Shown: positions 1 to 8,485 of the stretch, piece by piece | How the letters are laid out: each line of letters starts with the position of its first letter | How positions within the stretch are numbered: the first letter of the stretch is position 1 | NCBI GenBank assembly: GCA_963727075.1 | Contig: CAVSET010000002.1 | Span: forward strand, 310,001-374,000 | Reading direction: 5' to 3' | DNA: 64,000 nt | DNA from: Bog-756 sp963727075 | Lineage (GTDB): Bacteria; Actinomycetota; Acidimicrobiia; Acidimicrobiales; RAAP-2 | Notes under the pieces: generated by a model | What the model saw: only the letters and a program-made list of their open reading frames with translations | Database searches by the model: none | What the model was told of the DNA's origin: nothing | Translations under genes and position numbers: made by a program

Positions 1-1
1 C

Positions 2-230
2 ATCCTCAAGATCGACAAGCGATTCATCGACAACCTCGTCTACGACGCCCAGGGTCGCGGTTTCGTCAACGCCATCATGCAGCTCGCCCACACGCTCGCA
101 CCTCGAGACCACCGCCGAGGGTGTCGAGGAGCCCGAACAACGCGACGCACTGGCCGCTCCTCGGGTGCACCCACATCCAGGGCTACTTCTTCTCCGGCCG
201 ATGCCCGGCGACCAGACGCACGACTACTGA
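2..230 (+). pseudogene. EAL-domain (c-di-GMP phosphodiesterase) remnant, 5'-truncated by the window edge
   Basis: The fragment begins with ILKIDKRFIDNL and later FVNAIMQLAHTLA, which are the late EAL-domain strands (LKIDxxFI and the IVxAIIxLAHxL helix). The next conserved block, TTAEGVEEPEQ, is in a different frame, and IQGYFFSG, the usual QGYxFSxPxP ending, is in a third. At least two frame changes therefore separate pieces that should be contiguous. An intact protein would hydrolyse cyclic di-GMP. The upstream part, including any GGDEF or sensor domain, lies outside the window. With the broken sigma factor and permease that follow it looks like part of a decaying stretch. Confidence 0.7.
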
Positions 231-492
231 GGGAGGGGGCGAGACATGGTGTGACAGGCACCGGACGGCGGAAACGGTCCGTTCGGGCTAGACGAGGTCG
301 GCGTCTCGATCGGGCGCCGATCCGGAGATTCCAGTGGTGTCGGAGCCAAGAACGGTAGAACCGGCGGCAAGTACCGACCACCTAGTACCGTGGTAGCAAG
401 ATCTTGATGAGATGTCACCTGCGGCCTGGTGAGCGTTGTAGGCGCGATGAAGAGTGATCCCTCACCGACGAAGCGAAGGACGACAGGTTGAG

Positions 493-966
493 GTGATAGA
501 CGACGCCCTGAGCGGTTGTTTTGCGCGCTACCGGGTGAGCTTCAGATCCTGAGGAGCGTGAGGATGCGAGGACGTAGCGATGGACACGATGGCCCGGGCG
601 CTTCGTGACTGGGAGAAGTTGGACACTGCGGCCGACGCATGGGTGGCCAAGGTGGCCACTCACCGATCCATCGATCTGTGGCGGCGGTCCCCGCTCGCGA
701 CGCACGACGAGCTGCTCGGCCTCGGCGGGATCCACTTCCCCACCGACAAGACCTCCGGCCTCCCGGAGGCCCTCATGTCGTCCCCAGGCGGCAGTGAGAG
801 TCGCTTGCCCGGGACTTGATGGAGCGAGCGACTTGAGATCGAGACGGCTCGGGTGCTGCGAGATCGAGCAAGCAGCATGCATACGGGGTCGCGCCTGCGA
901 CGACAACTGCGGGACGTGGAGCTCGAGGGGATCGGGGACGAGGAGCTGGAGATCGGCGATCGCTAA
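493..966 (+). pseudogene. Broken sigma-70 family (ECF/SigE-like) RNA polymerase sigma factor
   Basis: The open stretch from the ATG at 580 reads MDTMARALRDWEKLD followed by WVAKVATHRSIDLWRR, the signature of sigma region 2 (the form seen in ECF factors is A-W-V-x-x-V-A-x-N-x-x-x-D-x-W-R-R). Upstream, CFARYRVSFRS resembles the first helix of region 2 but ends in a stop. Downstream, after the stop at about 819, another frame carries SSMHTGSRLRRQLRD, which resembles the end of region 4 (SRVHxxxxRLR). The pieces are in order but in different frames, and most of region 4 cannot be read. The assignment rests on region 2 alone. Confidence 0.55.
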
Positions 967-1729
967 GCTACTACTAGGTCATGGCCGGGATTGATAGACA
1001 GTGTCGGCTATGAGGCGTAGCTCACTCCGCTCCCAGCTCTATCGAGGTTCCGGCTAGAGATGTCGGCAACGTCTTCCGGCGCCGCCAGCGCTTGGGGGTT
1101 GGTGTGGTTTGTGCATGGTGATGGCCTGGTGGCGGCTGGACGGGGCCATCCCGGCGCTCACCGGACACGGCGGGCAATGCACACTACCGGGATCCGGGCG
1201 AACCTTCGGCCGAGCCTACTGGGGCCCACCGGGGTGACGCTCCGACAGCAACCCAGCAGGTCGCGGGAGGCACCGCGTCGGACGCGGTGCAGAACGTAGG
1301 CCCGCGGAAGTGCGCCACGGCTGGTAACCGGGGAGGAAGCAACCTTGTGTTAGATCCCCCGACGGCCGATTGAGGACACGAAATGACACCCGGCGAACGG
1401 GCCGAGCAGGGTTGGTGCGGCAGGCGTCGAGGGGGGCGGAGAAAGAGCCACGTGAAGGCCGTGGACGACGGGGTTGCCGTCGTGAAGATCCACGTGTGGA
1501 TCAGCCGCTATGGCACGGCACATCGAGGTGAACGGTTGATGTGATCGGCTGGGCGAGCTCGACGGACCAGGGGGCTGGACGGCTCCTATAGGCGGAGCCA
1601 CTTCCCAACGGGACGGGGTGAGGGTGAGAACAGCAACGTGCGGCGTGTATCGCGCCGGCACGAGCGCAGGCAGGCTGACCTGCTCGGCTAGCGGATTGGC
1701 GGCGGTCCCCGTCGAGGCGGCCGGACCTG
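967..1729. other. Stretch without a recognisable gene
   Basis: Reading both strands I find no protein with recognisable family motifs, no clean ribosome-binding site ahead of a sustained frame, no tRNA or rRNA, and no long inverted repeat. Short open frames exist, as expected at this GC content, but their translations are arginine- and proline-rich shadow-like sequences. It lies between two broken genes, so it may be non-coding debris of the same decaying region. Confidence 0.5.
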
Positions 1730-2600
1730 ATGGTGGTCCTGCTCGCGCTGATGGCCGCTGCGCTTTCGCCCACGGCAACGTGCTCCAGCAGAAGGGGACC
1801 CTGGAGGCGCCGCGGCGGCGACGACCGCGGTTCTGGTCCAGATCCTTGGGCGTCCGGTGTGGTTGGTGGGGGCGGGTTGACAGGCGGTGGGATGGGTCTC
1901 CAGGCCGCCGCGCTCGACCGTGGCTCCCTGGTGGTAGTCCAGTCGCTCACGGCTACGAGCCTGGTCATCGCCTTCCCTCGGGGCCGCTCACCGACCAGCA
2001 GATCGACGGCGGGTGGGGCGCGCTTGGCCATGGTGGTCGGCATCGTGCTGTTCCTGTCGGTCGGCCCCCGCAGGGGGGACGTCCATCCCGACGCCGCCGC
2101 CTGGTGGTGGGCCGGCATGCTCAGCCGCCGTCGGTGATCGGCGTGCTCGCGCGCCTGGGCCGCGGCCGGAGCGCCGAGCACCAGGGCCCTGCTTCTTCGG
2201 ATCGGCGGCCGGGGTGGGCTTCGCGCTGCAGTGCGTCGGTGACCAAGGAGTTCACCACCGTGCTGGGCACGGCCTCGGCGCCATCCTGCAGCAGCTGGAC
2301 GGTCTACGTGCTCATCCTCTCGGCCATCGTCGGCTTCGTCCTGCAGCAGCTAGCGTAAGGCCCCGGCGTCCTGGCCCCGGCCATGGCCTCCAGGAACGCG
2401 GTCACGCTGCTCGCCAGCGTCATCTTCGGGATCGCGGTGTTCGGCGAGAAGCTGTCCAACGGAAATTTCCGGCTCGGTCCGGCGCTGATCGGCCTGGTTC
2501 TGGCGCTTGGGGGATCGCCGTGCTGGCCGCCACCCAACCGCCGGAGCACGCCCGCCCGGGCGTCACCGATCCGCCGCCGACCGGGCGGGCTACGTCTGAA
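1730..2600 (+). pseudogene. Broken DMT-superfamily (EamA-like) permease
   Basis: Pieces of one membrane protein can be read in order across all three frames: AFAHGNVLQQKGTLEAP, then LDRGSLVVVQSLTATSLVIA, LAMVVGIVLFLSVG, VTKEFTTVLGT, VLILSAIVGFVLQQ, and ASRNAVTLLASVIFGIAVFG with a final hydrophobic piece. Together they give the ten-helix layout of a drug/metabolite transporter with an N-QQKG first helix and the N-A-V-T/V-F-G-E helix near the end. I count at least five frame changes, so no functional product is possible as written. The number of lesions is larger than in most other interrupted genes here, which favours real decay. Substrate unknown. Confidence 0.7.
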
Positions 2601-2610
2601 CCGGACGGTC

Positions 2611-3021
2611 TCAGCCCGGGAGCAGCTCGATGAGCTGGCCGTCAGGGTCGCGGATGCAGACGGCCAGTCCGAGGTCGGTGTCCTCGAGCACCGTCCCGCC
2701 GTAGTCGGCGACTTGGGCCACCACGGCGGGGATGTCCGGGACGTTGACCGACAGATGGGTGAGACCGGGCTCGTTCATCGGCCGGGTGCGGGACGGGGGA
2801 TTTCCCGCCCGGTCGAAATGCAGCAATTCGAGCACGAAGCCGTCGAGCCTCAGGTAGGCCGCGGTGAGGTTGACCGGCATCTCTATCTGCAGCAGCTGGG
2901 AGGTCGCTTCGTCTGGGGGTGCCAATTGACGCTCATAGGTGAAACCGAGGAGCTCCTCGTAGAACCGCCGGCTGCGTTCGAGATCGGTGACGGCCAGACC
3001 GATCCAGTTGAACCCGCTCAT
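2611..3021 (-). CDS. VOC-superfamily (glyoxalase/dioxygenase-fold) protein
   Basis: This 136-residue protein has the paired beta-alpha-beta-beta-beta modules of the vicinal oxygen chelate fold. It opens with FNWIGLAVTDLERSRRFYEE, the classic first strand and helix, and ends with VCIRDPDGQLIELLPG, the DPDGxxIEL closing strand. A metal-ligand-like His is present in GLTHLSVNV and the terminal E lies in IELL; the first module has no clear metal-binding His in strand 1, so it could be a binding protein rather than an enzyme. It starts 43 bases after the nitroreductase gene on the same strand and is probably co-transcribed with it. Substrate cannot be told. Confidence 0.85.
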   Translation of the reverse strand: MSGFNWIGLAVTDLERSRRFYEELLGFTYERQLAPPDEATSQLLQIEMPVNLTAAYLRLDGFVLELLHFDRAGNPPSRTRPMNEPGLTHLSVNVPDIPAVVAQVADYGGTVLEDTDLGLAVCIRDPDGQLIELLPG

Positions 3022-3064
3022 CGACGCACAGGGCTCGACGTCGCGCCTGCGGCGGTTTCGCCCT

Positions 3065-3688
3065 TCACCACGGGTGGCCGTATCGCTCGCGGTGGGCGCG
3101 GTCCCGGAGGGGCAGCCGACGGGGCGGCCCCAAGGGGCGGCCCGGCCAACCGAGCGGGACCACGGCCATGGGCTGCACGGTCGAGGGGAGATCGAGCAGG
3201 TCGCGGAGCTCGGCCGCGTACTGGGTGGCCAGAGTGGTCATGGCCGACCCGAGGCCGAGGGCCGTGGCGGACAGGAGGAGGTTCTGGGTGGCCGGGTACA
3301 CCGAGGACGGCAGGGTCGGTTTGAGACCGATGGCGGCGTCGCCGCACACCACGACGATCACCGGGGCCGATCCCATACCGCTCTCGGCCCCCTGCTCGAC
3401 GTCATCGAAGAGAGCGTCGGACAGTCGGCCCACCGAGTGTTGGCGACCGCCCTCCTGCCAGGCCCGGCGGGTGAGCTGGCTGATGCGGGTCCGGATGTCC
3501 GGGTCGCGCACCACGACGAACACCCACGGCTGGAGGTTCTCCGCACTGGGGGCATGGGTAGCGGCGCGAAGGCAGGCCTCGACGAGGTCGTCGCCCACGG
3601 GCTCGTCACTGAACTGGCGACAGGCACGCTGGCGGAGGGCCACGTCAAAGAACGCGTGCCGTTCAGCCTGCCGATCTGCGTCAGCCAT
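3065..3688 (-). CDS. Nitroreductase-family flavoprotein
   Basis: The 207-residue sequence has the hallmarks of FMN-dependent nitroreductases: an early R-A-C-R-Q-F motif (residues about 20-25) that contacts the flavin phosphate, HAPSAENLQPWVFVVVRD (the A-P-S-x-x-N-x-Q-P-W motif) at about residues 44-61, and a central ATQNLLLSATALGLGSAMTT helix that packs on the flavin. The PLGWP strand near the end matches family members. Such enzymes reduce nitro groups, quinones or enones with NAD(P)H, and some dehalogenate or fragment flavins. Length is normal. Downstream VOC gene in the same direction suggests a small detoxification operon. The start shown is the only upstream ATG in frame. Confidence 0.9.
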   Translation of the reverse strand: MADADRQAERHAFFDVALRQRACRQFSDEPVGDDLVEACLRAATHAPSAENLQPWVFVVVRDPDIRTRISQLTRRAWQEGGRQHSVGRLSDALFDDVEQGAESGMGSAPVIVVVCGDAAIGLKPTLPSSVYPATQNLLLSATALGLGSAMTTLATQYAAELRDLLDLPSTVQPMAVVPLGWPGRPLGPPRRLPLRDRAHRERYGHPW

Positions 3689-3932
3689 CGTGCTCAGTCG
3701 TCGTCACGACACCCCGATCACGGCAACGGTGCGCTGCCGGTCGGAAACCTAATGCATCGGCCCGGATGGACGGCGTCGTTGTCCGCCGCAACCCGGGGTT
3801 CCGGGCCGGAGCGTCGCCGGCGGCCGGTCGCTACAGTTGCCCAGCACCAGGGCGGCCGCCAGCCAGTGCCACCTGAGCGCGGTGTTCGCCGCCGGTCCCG
3901 TAGCGGGACGACCCATCACCGAGGAGTACGTC

Positions 3933-4751
3933 ATGGTCATCGATCTCTGGGTCAACGCCCTCTCGAAGGAGGCGGCCCAGGCCTTCCTCGGCCAGCCGGG
4001 GTTCGGGGCCATCGAAGGCTTCTTCGGCAGCGACGTCCAGGGCGGGCTGACCGCCGGCGGCCTGGTGGCGGAGATGGACCGTCTGGGCGTGGACCGAGCC
4101 GTGCTCACCGGGGGACTCTCCCGGGTGGAACCGGAGACCATGACGTTCGTCGCCGAGCACCGGGACCGGCTGCTTCTGGCCGCGACGGTGGATCGCCCCG
4201 ACCGACCACGCCGGCAGAACGTCGAGGTCCGGGCCCGAGTGGCCGACGGGACGCTGGACCTCATGCGGGTCACCCCACTTGTGCACCAGTACCCGCTCAA
4301 CCACGCCCTCTACTACCCGATCTACGCCACCTGTGAGGAACATGGCGTCCCGGTGTCGATCAACATCGGCATCCCGGGGCCGAGGGTCCGTTCTCGCTGC
4401 CAGGACCCGGTCCTCCTCGAGGACGTGCTCATCGACTTCCCCGACTTGGTCGTCATCGGGGCCCATATGGGCCATCCCTACGAGGATCTCCTCATCGAGT
4501 ACATGTTGAAGTGGCCCAATCTCTACCTGTCGAACTCGGCCTACCTGGCCAAGTACATGGATCCGTCGTTGGTGAAGTTCATGGGGTCCCGGCGGGGCCG
4601 GGGCCGGGTGCTCTTCGCCTCGGACCATCCCTTTCTGCCCATGGAACGAGCCTTGGCCGCGGCGCGTTCGTTGCCTCTGGACGACGAGGCCATGGACGAG
4701 TTCCTCGGCGGAGCGGCCGCACGCCTTCTCGACAAGGCCCGCCGTGGTTGA
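3933..4751 (+). CDS. Amidohydrolase-2-like protein lacking the N-terminal HxH metal motif
   Basis: The ATG at 3933 follows GAGGAG by six bases and gives 272 residues. The fold assignment comes from the TIM-barrel pattern of ACMSD/aromatic-decarboxylase relatives: HQYPLNHALYYPIYATCEE, VSINIGIPGPRVRS, LVVIGAHMGHPYEDLLIEY and a C-terminal LFASDHPFLPMERAL, which supplies the family His and Asp. However, the first strand reads VIDLWVNAL where family members have IDxHxH, so two metal ligands are missing. It may be a metal-independent or non-catalytic member, or use different ligands. The stop overlaps the next start, so it is translationally coupled to an acyl-CoA synthetase; a role in a CoA-dependent acid degradation route is an inference. 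Confidence 0.8.
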   Translation: MVIDLWVNALSKEAAQAFLGQPGFGAIEGFFGSDVQGGLTAGGLVAEMDRLGVDRAVLTGGLSRVEPETMTFVAEHRDRLLLAATVDRPDRPRRQNVEVRARVADGTLDLMRVTPLVHQYPLNHALYYPIYATCEEHGVPVSINIGIPGPRVRSRCQDPVLLEDVLIDFPDLVVIGAHMGHPYEDLLIEYMLKWPNLYLSNSAYLAKYMDPSLVKFMGSRRGRGRVLFASDHPFLPMERALAAARSLPLDDEAMDEFLGGAAARLLDKARRG

Positions 4752-6273
4752 CCTGCAGACCGACCAGCTCCGGTGGATGGCCTCGGCCTACCCGAACGAG
4801 GTGGCCTATCGGAACCTCGGCGACGGGTCGTCGATCACCTTCGGCCGATGGGATCGCGAGTCGAACCGGCTGGCCCGAGGACTGCGCCAGCGGGGGACGG
4901 TCAAGGGGGACCTGGTGGCCATCTACCTCGAGGCCGAAGACATCCTCGACTTCATCGTCACCTACAGCGCGGTGCACAAGCTCGGGGCGGTCTCGGTGCC
5001 GATGAACAACCGGCTGTCCCCACCCGAGGCGCGCGGCATCCTCGAGCACGCCGAGCCCACGGCCATCGTGGCCAGCGGGTCCCTCCAGCCGGGCATCGCC
5101 CCCCTCCTCGGCACGCTCCCGTCCCTGACCCTGGTGGCTACGGTGGACGGAGCGGGCTCGGAGGAGGCCCTCGACATCGAGGAACTGAAGGCCGCCGATG
5201 ACGCGCCCATCCACGAGCCGCTCGCCGACGAGGACCTGGCCGACGTGATGTACACGTCGGGGACCACCGGAAGGCCGAAGGGTGTCACCGTCCGCCATGG
5301 CAACGTCGCCCTCCTGCCCAACACCCGACCGGAGTGGCACGGGTCTTCTTGGCTGACGGCGACACCGGTCTTCACCTTGGCCGGCCTCGGGTTCATCTAC
5401 AACCCGATGAAGGCCGGCATGACCGTGCTCTACTTGCCGAAGTTCGACCCGGGCCGATGGCTCGACATCGTGGAGCAGGACCGCCCGGTCATCGCGTTCG
5501 TGGTGCCGGCCATGGCCCAACTGCTCATCCACCACCCACGATTCGACTCCGCCGACCTGACCAGTCTCAAGCGGGTGATCCTGGGGAGCGCCCCCCTGGC
5601 GCCCCCCACCCTGCAACGCCTCCAGGCCCGGTTGCCCGGTGCTGCCGTGCTCAACAGCTACGGCATGACCGAAGGCGGGCATGCCACCTTCTCCATGGAT
5701 CCCGAAGGGGCGCGCACCCATCCCGGGGCAGTCGGCAGGCCGAGGCCGTCGGTGGAGGTCCAGGTGGTGGATGAGGACGGTGTCGCCTGTCCGCTCGGCA
5801 CCGTCGGCGAGGTCGTCACCCGCAACCCGAGCGGGCATCGCGAGTACTACAAGGACCCGGAGGCCACCGCCCGCATGTGGGAGGGTGGCTGGCTGCACAG
5901 CGGTGACCTCGGCTATCTCGATGCCGACGGGTACCTGTACATCGTGGGCCGCAAGAAGGAGATGATCGTCCGAGGCGGGATGAACGTCTACGCCGACGAT
6001 GTGGAGTCGGCCCTCCACGCTCATCCGGCAGTGGTCGAAGCGGCCGTGATCGGTGTGCCCCATGAGGTCCTGGGCGAGGATGTGGCGGCCTTCGTCGTTC
6101 TCCGACCTGGACGATCCCTGTCCGGCGAGGAGCTGCAACGCTTTGCCGGGGAACGCCTCGCCGACTACAAGGTGCCCCGACAGATCATCTTCCTCGCCGG
6201 GCTCCCTCGGAACGCCGGCGGCAAAGTCCTGAAGTCGCAACTGGCGGCCTCGGCCCCGAGCCGGGCGAAGTGA
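4744..6273 (+). CDS. AMP-forming acyl-CoA synthetase
   Basis: This 509-residue ANL-superfamily enzyme would adenylate a carboxylic acid with ATP and transfer it to coenzyme A. The P-loop-like motif YTSGTTGRPKGV is at about residues 170-181, the A5 motif NSYGMTEGG at about 304, the hinge HSGDLGYLDADGYLYIVGRK at about 385-404, and the catalytic lysine in GGKVLK near residue 493. All core motifs are intact. The GTG start overlaps the amidohydrolase stop by eight bases. The downstream SRPBCC gene follows 16 bases later, so three genes form one operon. Substrate is unknown; a medium-chain or aromatic acid would fit the neighbours. Confidence 0.92.
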   Translation: MVDLQTDQLRWMASAYPNEVAYRNLGDGSSITFGRWDRESNRLARGLRQRGTVKGDLVAIYLEAEDILDFIVTYSAVHKLGAVSVPMNNRLSPPEARGILEHAEPTAIVASGSLQPGIAPLLGTLPSLTLVATVDGAGSEEALDIEELKAADDAPIHEPLADEDLADVMYTSGTTGRPKGVTVRHGNVALLPNTRPEWHGSSWLTATPVFTLAGLGFIYNPMKAGMTVLYLPKFDPGRWLDIVEQDRPVIAFVVPAMAQLLIHHPRFDSADLTSLKRVILGSAPLAPPTLQRLQARLPGAAVLNSYGMTEGGHATFSMDPEGARTHPGAVGRPRPSVEVQVVDEDGVACPLGTVGEVVTRNPSGHREYYKDPEATARMWEGGWLHSGDLGYLDADGYLYIVGRKKEMIVRGGMNVYADDVESALHAHPAVVEAAVIGVPHEVLGEDVAAFVVLRPGRSLSGEELQRFAGERLADYKVPRQIIFLAGLPRNAGGKVLKSQLAASAPSRAK

Positions 6274-6289
6274 ACGAGAGGAGAGGCCC

Positions 6290-6781
6290 ATGCAGGACCA
6301 CCAATTCGATTTCGTGGTGGACGGATCACCCCAGGAGGTCTGGGATGTGATCTGGAAACGGACGCGTGCCGGCGTCGATACCGACACCTACACGATCGAG
6401 ATCTACCACCAGGGCGACGAGGAGGGCAACGGGCTGGTCCGGCACTGCGTGTTCCCGGTCCCGAAGTACCTCCTGTCCGGAGGCAGAGCGCAGTCCTGGG
6501 AATGGATCACCGAATCGCAGCGGCCGGTGTCCTGGCGGTACGACGCCATCGGTAAGCCGCTCTGGTCGCGGGCATCGGGCTGGACGAGGTTGGAGGACCT
6601 CGGCGGGGGCCGGACCCGGGTCCACTTCCGCGAGACCTACGAGGTGTTCAACCCGGTGATGCGCACCCTGCTGGAGCGCCGGGTGCACGAGTTCATCTCC
6701 AAGGACAACGACAAGCTGATCGAGGCCTCGATTGTGAGGTCACTCCGGAAGCTCCGTGAGCAGGAGGGGAACGTCGCCTGA
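6290..6781 (+). CDS. SRPBCC-fold (START-like) protein
   Basis: The 163-residue product starts with a strand and helix pattern typical of the helix-grip fold (FDFVVDGSPQEVWDVIWKR), has alternating strands through the centre (ITESQRPVSWRYDAIG, GRTRVHFRETYEVF) and ends in a long helix (VHEFISKDNDKLIEASIV). SRPBCC proteins bind hydrophobic ligands and include cyclases, coenzyme A-ester handling proteins and lipid carriers. It is preceded by GAGAGGAGAGGCCC, a good ribosome-binding site, and is the last gene of the amidohydrolase/acyl-CoA synthetase operon. It probably binds the substrate or product of that route, but nothing in the sequence names the ligand. Confidence 0.75.
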   Translation: MQDHQFDFVVDGSPQEVWDVIWKRTRAGVDTDTYTIEIYHQGDEEGNGLVRHCVFPVPKYLLSGGRAQSWEWITESQRPVSWRYDAIGKPLWSRASGWTRLEDLGGGRTRVHFRETYEVFNPVMRTLLERRVHEFISKDNDKLIEASIVRSLRKLREQEGNVA

Positions 6782-6859
6782 ACCGGCCGCTCTCCGGGTC
6801 CGCCGGCGAGTCCGTCTTGCCGCCGCTGTCAACCGGAGGGCTCCGTCGCTCGTAGGGAT

Positions 6860-6879
6860 GGGCGAACGGCAATTCGCCC
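6860..6879. terminator. Inverted repeat between the SRPBCC and SIMPL genes
   Basis: GGGCGAA and TTCGCCC form a seven-base perfect stem around a six-base loop. It lies about 80 bases after the SRPBCC stop and about 20 before the SIMPL start. There is no U-tract, so it could be a factor-assisted terminator or an operator. Confidence 0.35.
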
Positions 6880-6900
6880 GTTGTCTTTCGAGGAGCGGCC

Positions 6901-7728
6901 GTGCCCAGCGCCATCCCCCCTTCATCCGGCGGCCCACCGGGTCCCGTCATCGCTCGGTGGACGGCCGCCCGTCGCCGGCCGGCCCGGACGGCGGCGCGGC
7001 TGGCGGTCGTGGTCCTGGCCGGTGGCCTGGCCGCCTGCGGCGGCGGGGCGACCGCCTCCACCACGCCGTCGATCGGCCCTCCTGACTGTGCACCGTCGGC
7101 ACCGAGGATCACCGTCGCGGCGAGCGGCCAGGCCGCGGCCACGCCCGACACCCTGACCATCAGCCTGGGCGTCCAGGTCACCGACAGCACGGCGGCGGCG
7201 GCCCTGTCGGACGCCAACGGCCAGGCGACGACGTTGACGGGGTCGCTCGGCGCGTCCGGCGTGGCGCCCAGCAATGTCCGGTCGACCGACTTCTCGATCG
7301 TGCCCACGTTCACCCTCACCGGGAGGATCTCCGGCTACCAGGTGTCGAACGTCGTCCTCGTGACCCTCCACGATCTCTCCCACGCCGGCCAGACCATCGA
7401 CGCCGCGGTCGCCTCGGTCGGGAACGCCATCCGGATCAACGGGCTGACCTACTCGGTGAGCAAGACCGGCAATGTCGACGGCCGAGCCCGTGCCGACGCC
7501 GTCGTGACCGCCGACGCCCACGCGCACTCGATGGCCCGGGCCGCAGCCGCGTCGCTCCACGGCGTCTGCTCGATCAGTGACACCACGATCAGCCCGGCTC
7601 CCCTCACCCTGCCCGGCACCGCCTTCAACGCCTCGGCAGCCGTGCCGAACCAGTCCGTGCCGCTCGAACCCGGCACCCAGCAGGCCACCGCCCTGGTCAC
7701 CGTGGTCTACGCCCTCGGCGTGAGCTGA
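6901..7728 (+). CDS. SIMPL-domain (DUF541) putative lipoprotein
   Basis: A GAGGAG site precedes the GTG at 6901. The N-terminus is basic and leads into a hydrophobic segment ending LAGGLAACGGG, a lipobox with the acylated Cys at about residue 45, so the protein is probably exported and membrane-anchored. The mature part matches the SIMPL/DUF541 pattern: ITVAASGQAAATPDTLTISL, NGQATTLTGSL, a S-G-V-A-P-S-N-V-R-S-T-D-F block and GYQVSNVVLVTLHDL. Members form oligomeric periplasmic or surface proteins of poorly defined role, some linked to oxidative stress. At 275 residues it is of usual length. It is the last plus-strand gene before a convergent minus-strand pair. Confidence 0.85.
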   Translation: MPSAIPPSSGGPPGPVIARWTAARRRPARTAARLAVVVLAGGLAACGGGATASTTPSIGPPDCAPSAPRITVAASGQAAATPDTLTISLGVQVTDSTAAAALSDANGQATTLTGSLGASGVAPSNVRSTDFSIVPTFTLTGRISGYQVSNVVLVTLHDLSHAGQTIDAAVASVGNAIRINGLTYSVSKTGNVDGRARADAVVTADAHAHSMARAAAASLHGVCSISDTTISPAPLTLPGTAFNASAAVPNQSVPLEPGTQQATALVTVVYALGVS

Positions 7729-7741
7729 ACGGAGTTGCCGA

Positions 7742-8485
7742 TCAGGTCGACGGGCCCAAGCGGTCCCAGTCCCATCTGACCACCGACTCGAAGGGGGCGG
7801 CCAGCACCAGCCGGACGGGCTCGGTGGCCGAGACCCGGGCCATCAACGGTTGGAGCCGCTCGCCGACTGCAGCCGGCTCGTCGTCGAGGTAGCACAGGGT
7901 CATCCGATAGGCGCCTTCGGTGAAGCTGGGCCGGCGGATGGCCGATGAGGTGGCGAAGGTCCACGCCCCGGCCACCCCCGGCACCGACACCAGCTCGGGG
8001 AGGAGCTCGGTGTGACGCCGCTGGAGGTAGGCGTCCTGGGCCGTGCGATCGGTCGGCTCCTCGACGATGAGGTAGATGCCCTGGTGGGGTCGGAAGGGGA
8101 CGACTTCGTCCGAGACCAGCACCCGGGGGGAGGCGTGCGCTTCGAGGAGTCGGAGCGCACCGGCGTACTGGGCCGGCATGGAGTGGGAGAACCGCCCGAG
8201 CTCGGCCAGGTGGCGGCCGAGGGTCAGGAACTCGTCGATCGTCTCGTCCACCGGGTTCCCCATCAGGTAGCAGACCACGTGCTCGACGAGCGACCAGTCA
8301 CCCGACTCGACAGCCCGGGCCGCCCGGCACGACGGGGTCGAGCCCCACCGTTGGCCGGCGACCAGGCCGGGCAGCTGGTACTGCTCGGGCATGTGGTCCA
8401 GTTGGTGCCACTCGAGGTACGGCCGGTCGTCACCGGTCTTCGAGTGGCGGGTCAACGAGAAGAACCCGACCTTCACCCGGTTCAT
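7742..8485 (-). CDS. Probable two-module EthD-like alpha-beta barrel protein
   Basis: I do not recognise a named family with certainty. The 247-residue protein opens with VKVGFFSLTRHSKTGDDRPYLEWHQLDHMPEQYQLPG; the W-H-x-x-D-H-M-P-E-Q pattern is like EthD-type and other dimeric alpha-beta barrel proteins that carry a conserved His. A second module starts near residue 135 (GIYLIVEEPTDRTAQDAYLQ then RRHTELLPELVSVPGVAGAW), suggesting an internal duplication. Its ATG overlaps the stop of the LLM oxidoreductase in ATGA, so the two are translationally coupled and probably act on the same compound. No signal peptide or membrane segment. Confidence 0.55.
   Translation of the reverse strand: MNRVKVGFFSLTRHSKTGDDRPYLEWHQLDHMPEQYQLPGLVAGQRWGSTPSCRAARAVESGDWSLVEHVVCYLMGNPVDETIDEFLTLGRHLAELGRFSHSMPAQYAGALRLLEAHASPRVLVSDEVVPFRPHQGIYLIVEEPTDRTAQDAYLQRRHTELLPELVSVPGVAGAWTFATSSAIRRPSFTEGAYRMTLCYLDDEPAAVGERLQPLMARVSATEPVRLVLAAPFESVVRWDWDRLGPST

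Noticed and set aside
4579..6387. Long minus-strand frame under the acyl-CoA synthetase
   Set aside because: It mirrors a full-length synthetase with all motifs; the antisense translation is H/R/G-rich without family features.
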